NCBI GenBank assembly: GCA_030619415.1
Contig: JAUXBM010000153.1
Location: forward strand, 1 to 5,122
Direction of reading: 5' to 3'
DNA: 5,122 bases
Origin: Chlorobiota bacterium
GTDB lineage: Bacteria > Bacteroidota > Bacteroidia > Bacteroidales > F082
Position 1 is the stretch's first letter. Each line of letters starts with the position of its first letter. The notes below the pieces were generated by a model that made no database searches, was not told where the DNA came from, and saw nothing but the letters and a program-made list of their open reading frames with translations. Positions 5,096 through 5,122 of the stretch are shown in pieces. The translations under genes were made by a program, and so were the position numbers.

Positions 5096-5122
5096 CCCGA
5101 TACGCTGCTTTGTTTGAAAAAA

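Overview
The window looks like chromosomal DNA from a member of the Bacteroidota, probably of the Bacteroidales/Marinilabiliales type, although the order is a guess. Three things point there. Several genes are preceded by the Bacteroidota -7 promoter box TAnnTTTG, in one case with a perfect TTTG box 20 bp upstream, and start codons lack consistent Shine-Dalgarno sequences. There is a small secreted outer-membrane beta-barrel of the kind common in this phylum. The tryptophanyl-tRNA synthetase has a KMGKS signature loop.

Layout. On the minus strand, positions 1-1496 hold trpS followed 30 nt later by hflX, which runs off the left edge before its GTPase domain; the pair looks like one transcription unit, with a promoter so close to the trpS ATG that the mRNA may be almost leaderless. 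Positions 1497-2285 are a decay zone. It has a short purine-rich tandem repeat, a small plus-strand gene (1707-1991) with a textbook promoter but two compensating frameshifts, a palindromic repeat (2029-2051), and a minus-strand radical SAM gene that keeps only its N-terminal third, including the CxxxCxxC cluster, and ends inside that repeat. A 48-bp divergent promoter region separates this stump from a complete plus-strand long-chain polyprenyl diphosphate synthase (2334-3308), probably making the menaquinone side chain. Next comes an outer-membrane beta-barrel protein (3433-4056) with its own promoter and a possible operator palindrome.

The 426-nt gap 4057-4482, between convergent genes, contains a 153-bp MITE-like element with perfect 16-bp terminal inverted repeats, nested inner inverted repeats and a possible AATG target duplication. 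After it, on the minus strand, is a cytosolic thioredoxin/peroxiredoxin-like protein (4483-5040) with its own promoter. A possible divergent promoter near the right edge points to a gene outside the window.

The intact genes are housekeeping functions (translation, ribosome rescue, isoprenoid quinone synthesis, redox) with no clear shared pathway. I see no new multi-gene system. The unusual content is small repeats and the damaged genes next to them. No tRNA, rRNA, CRISPR array or riboswitch was recognised.
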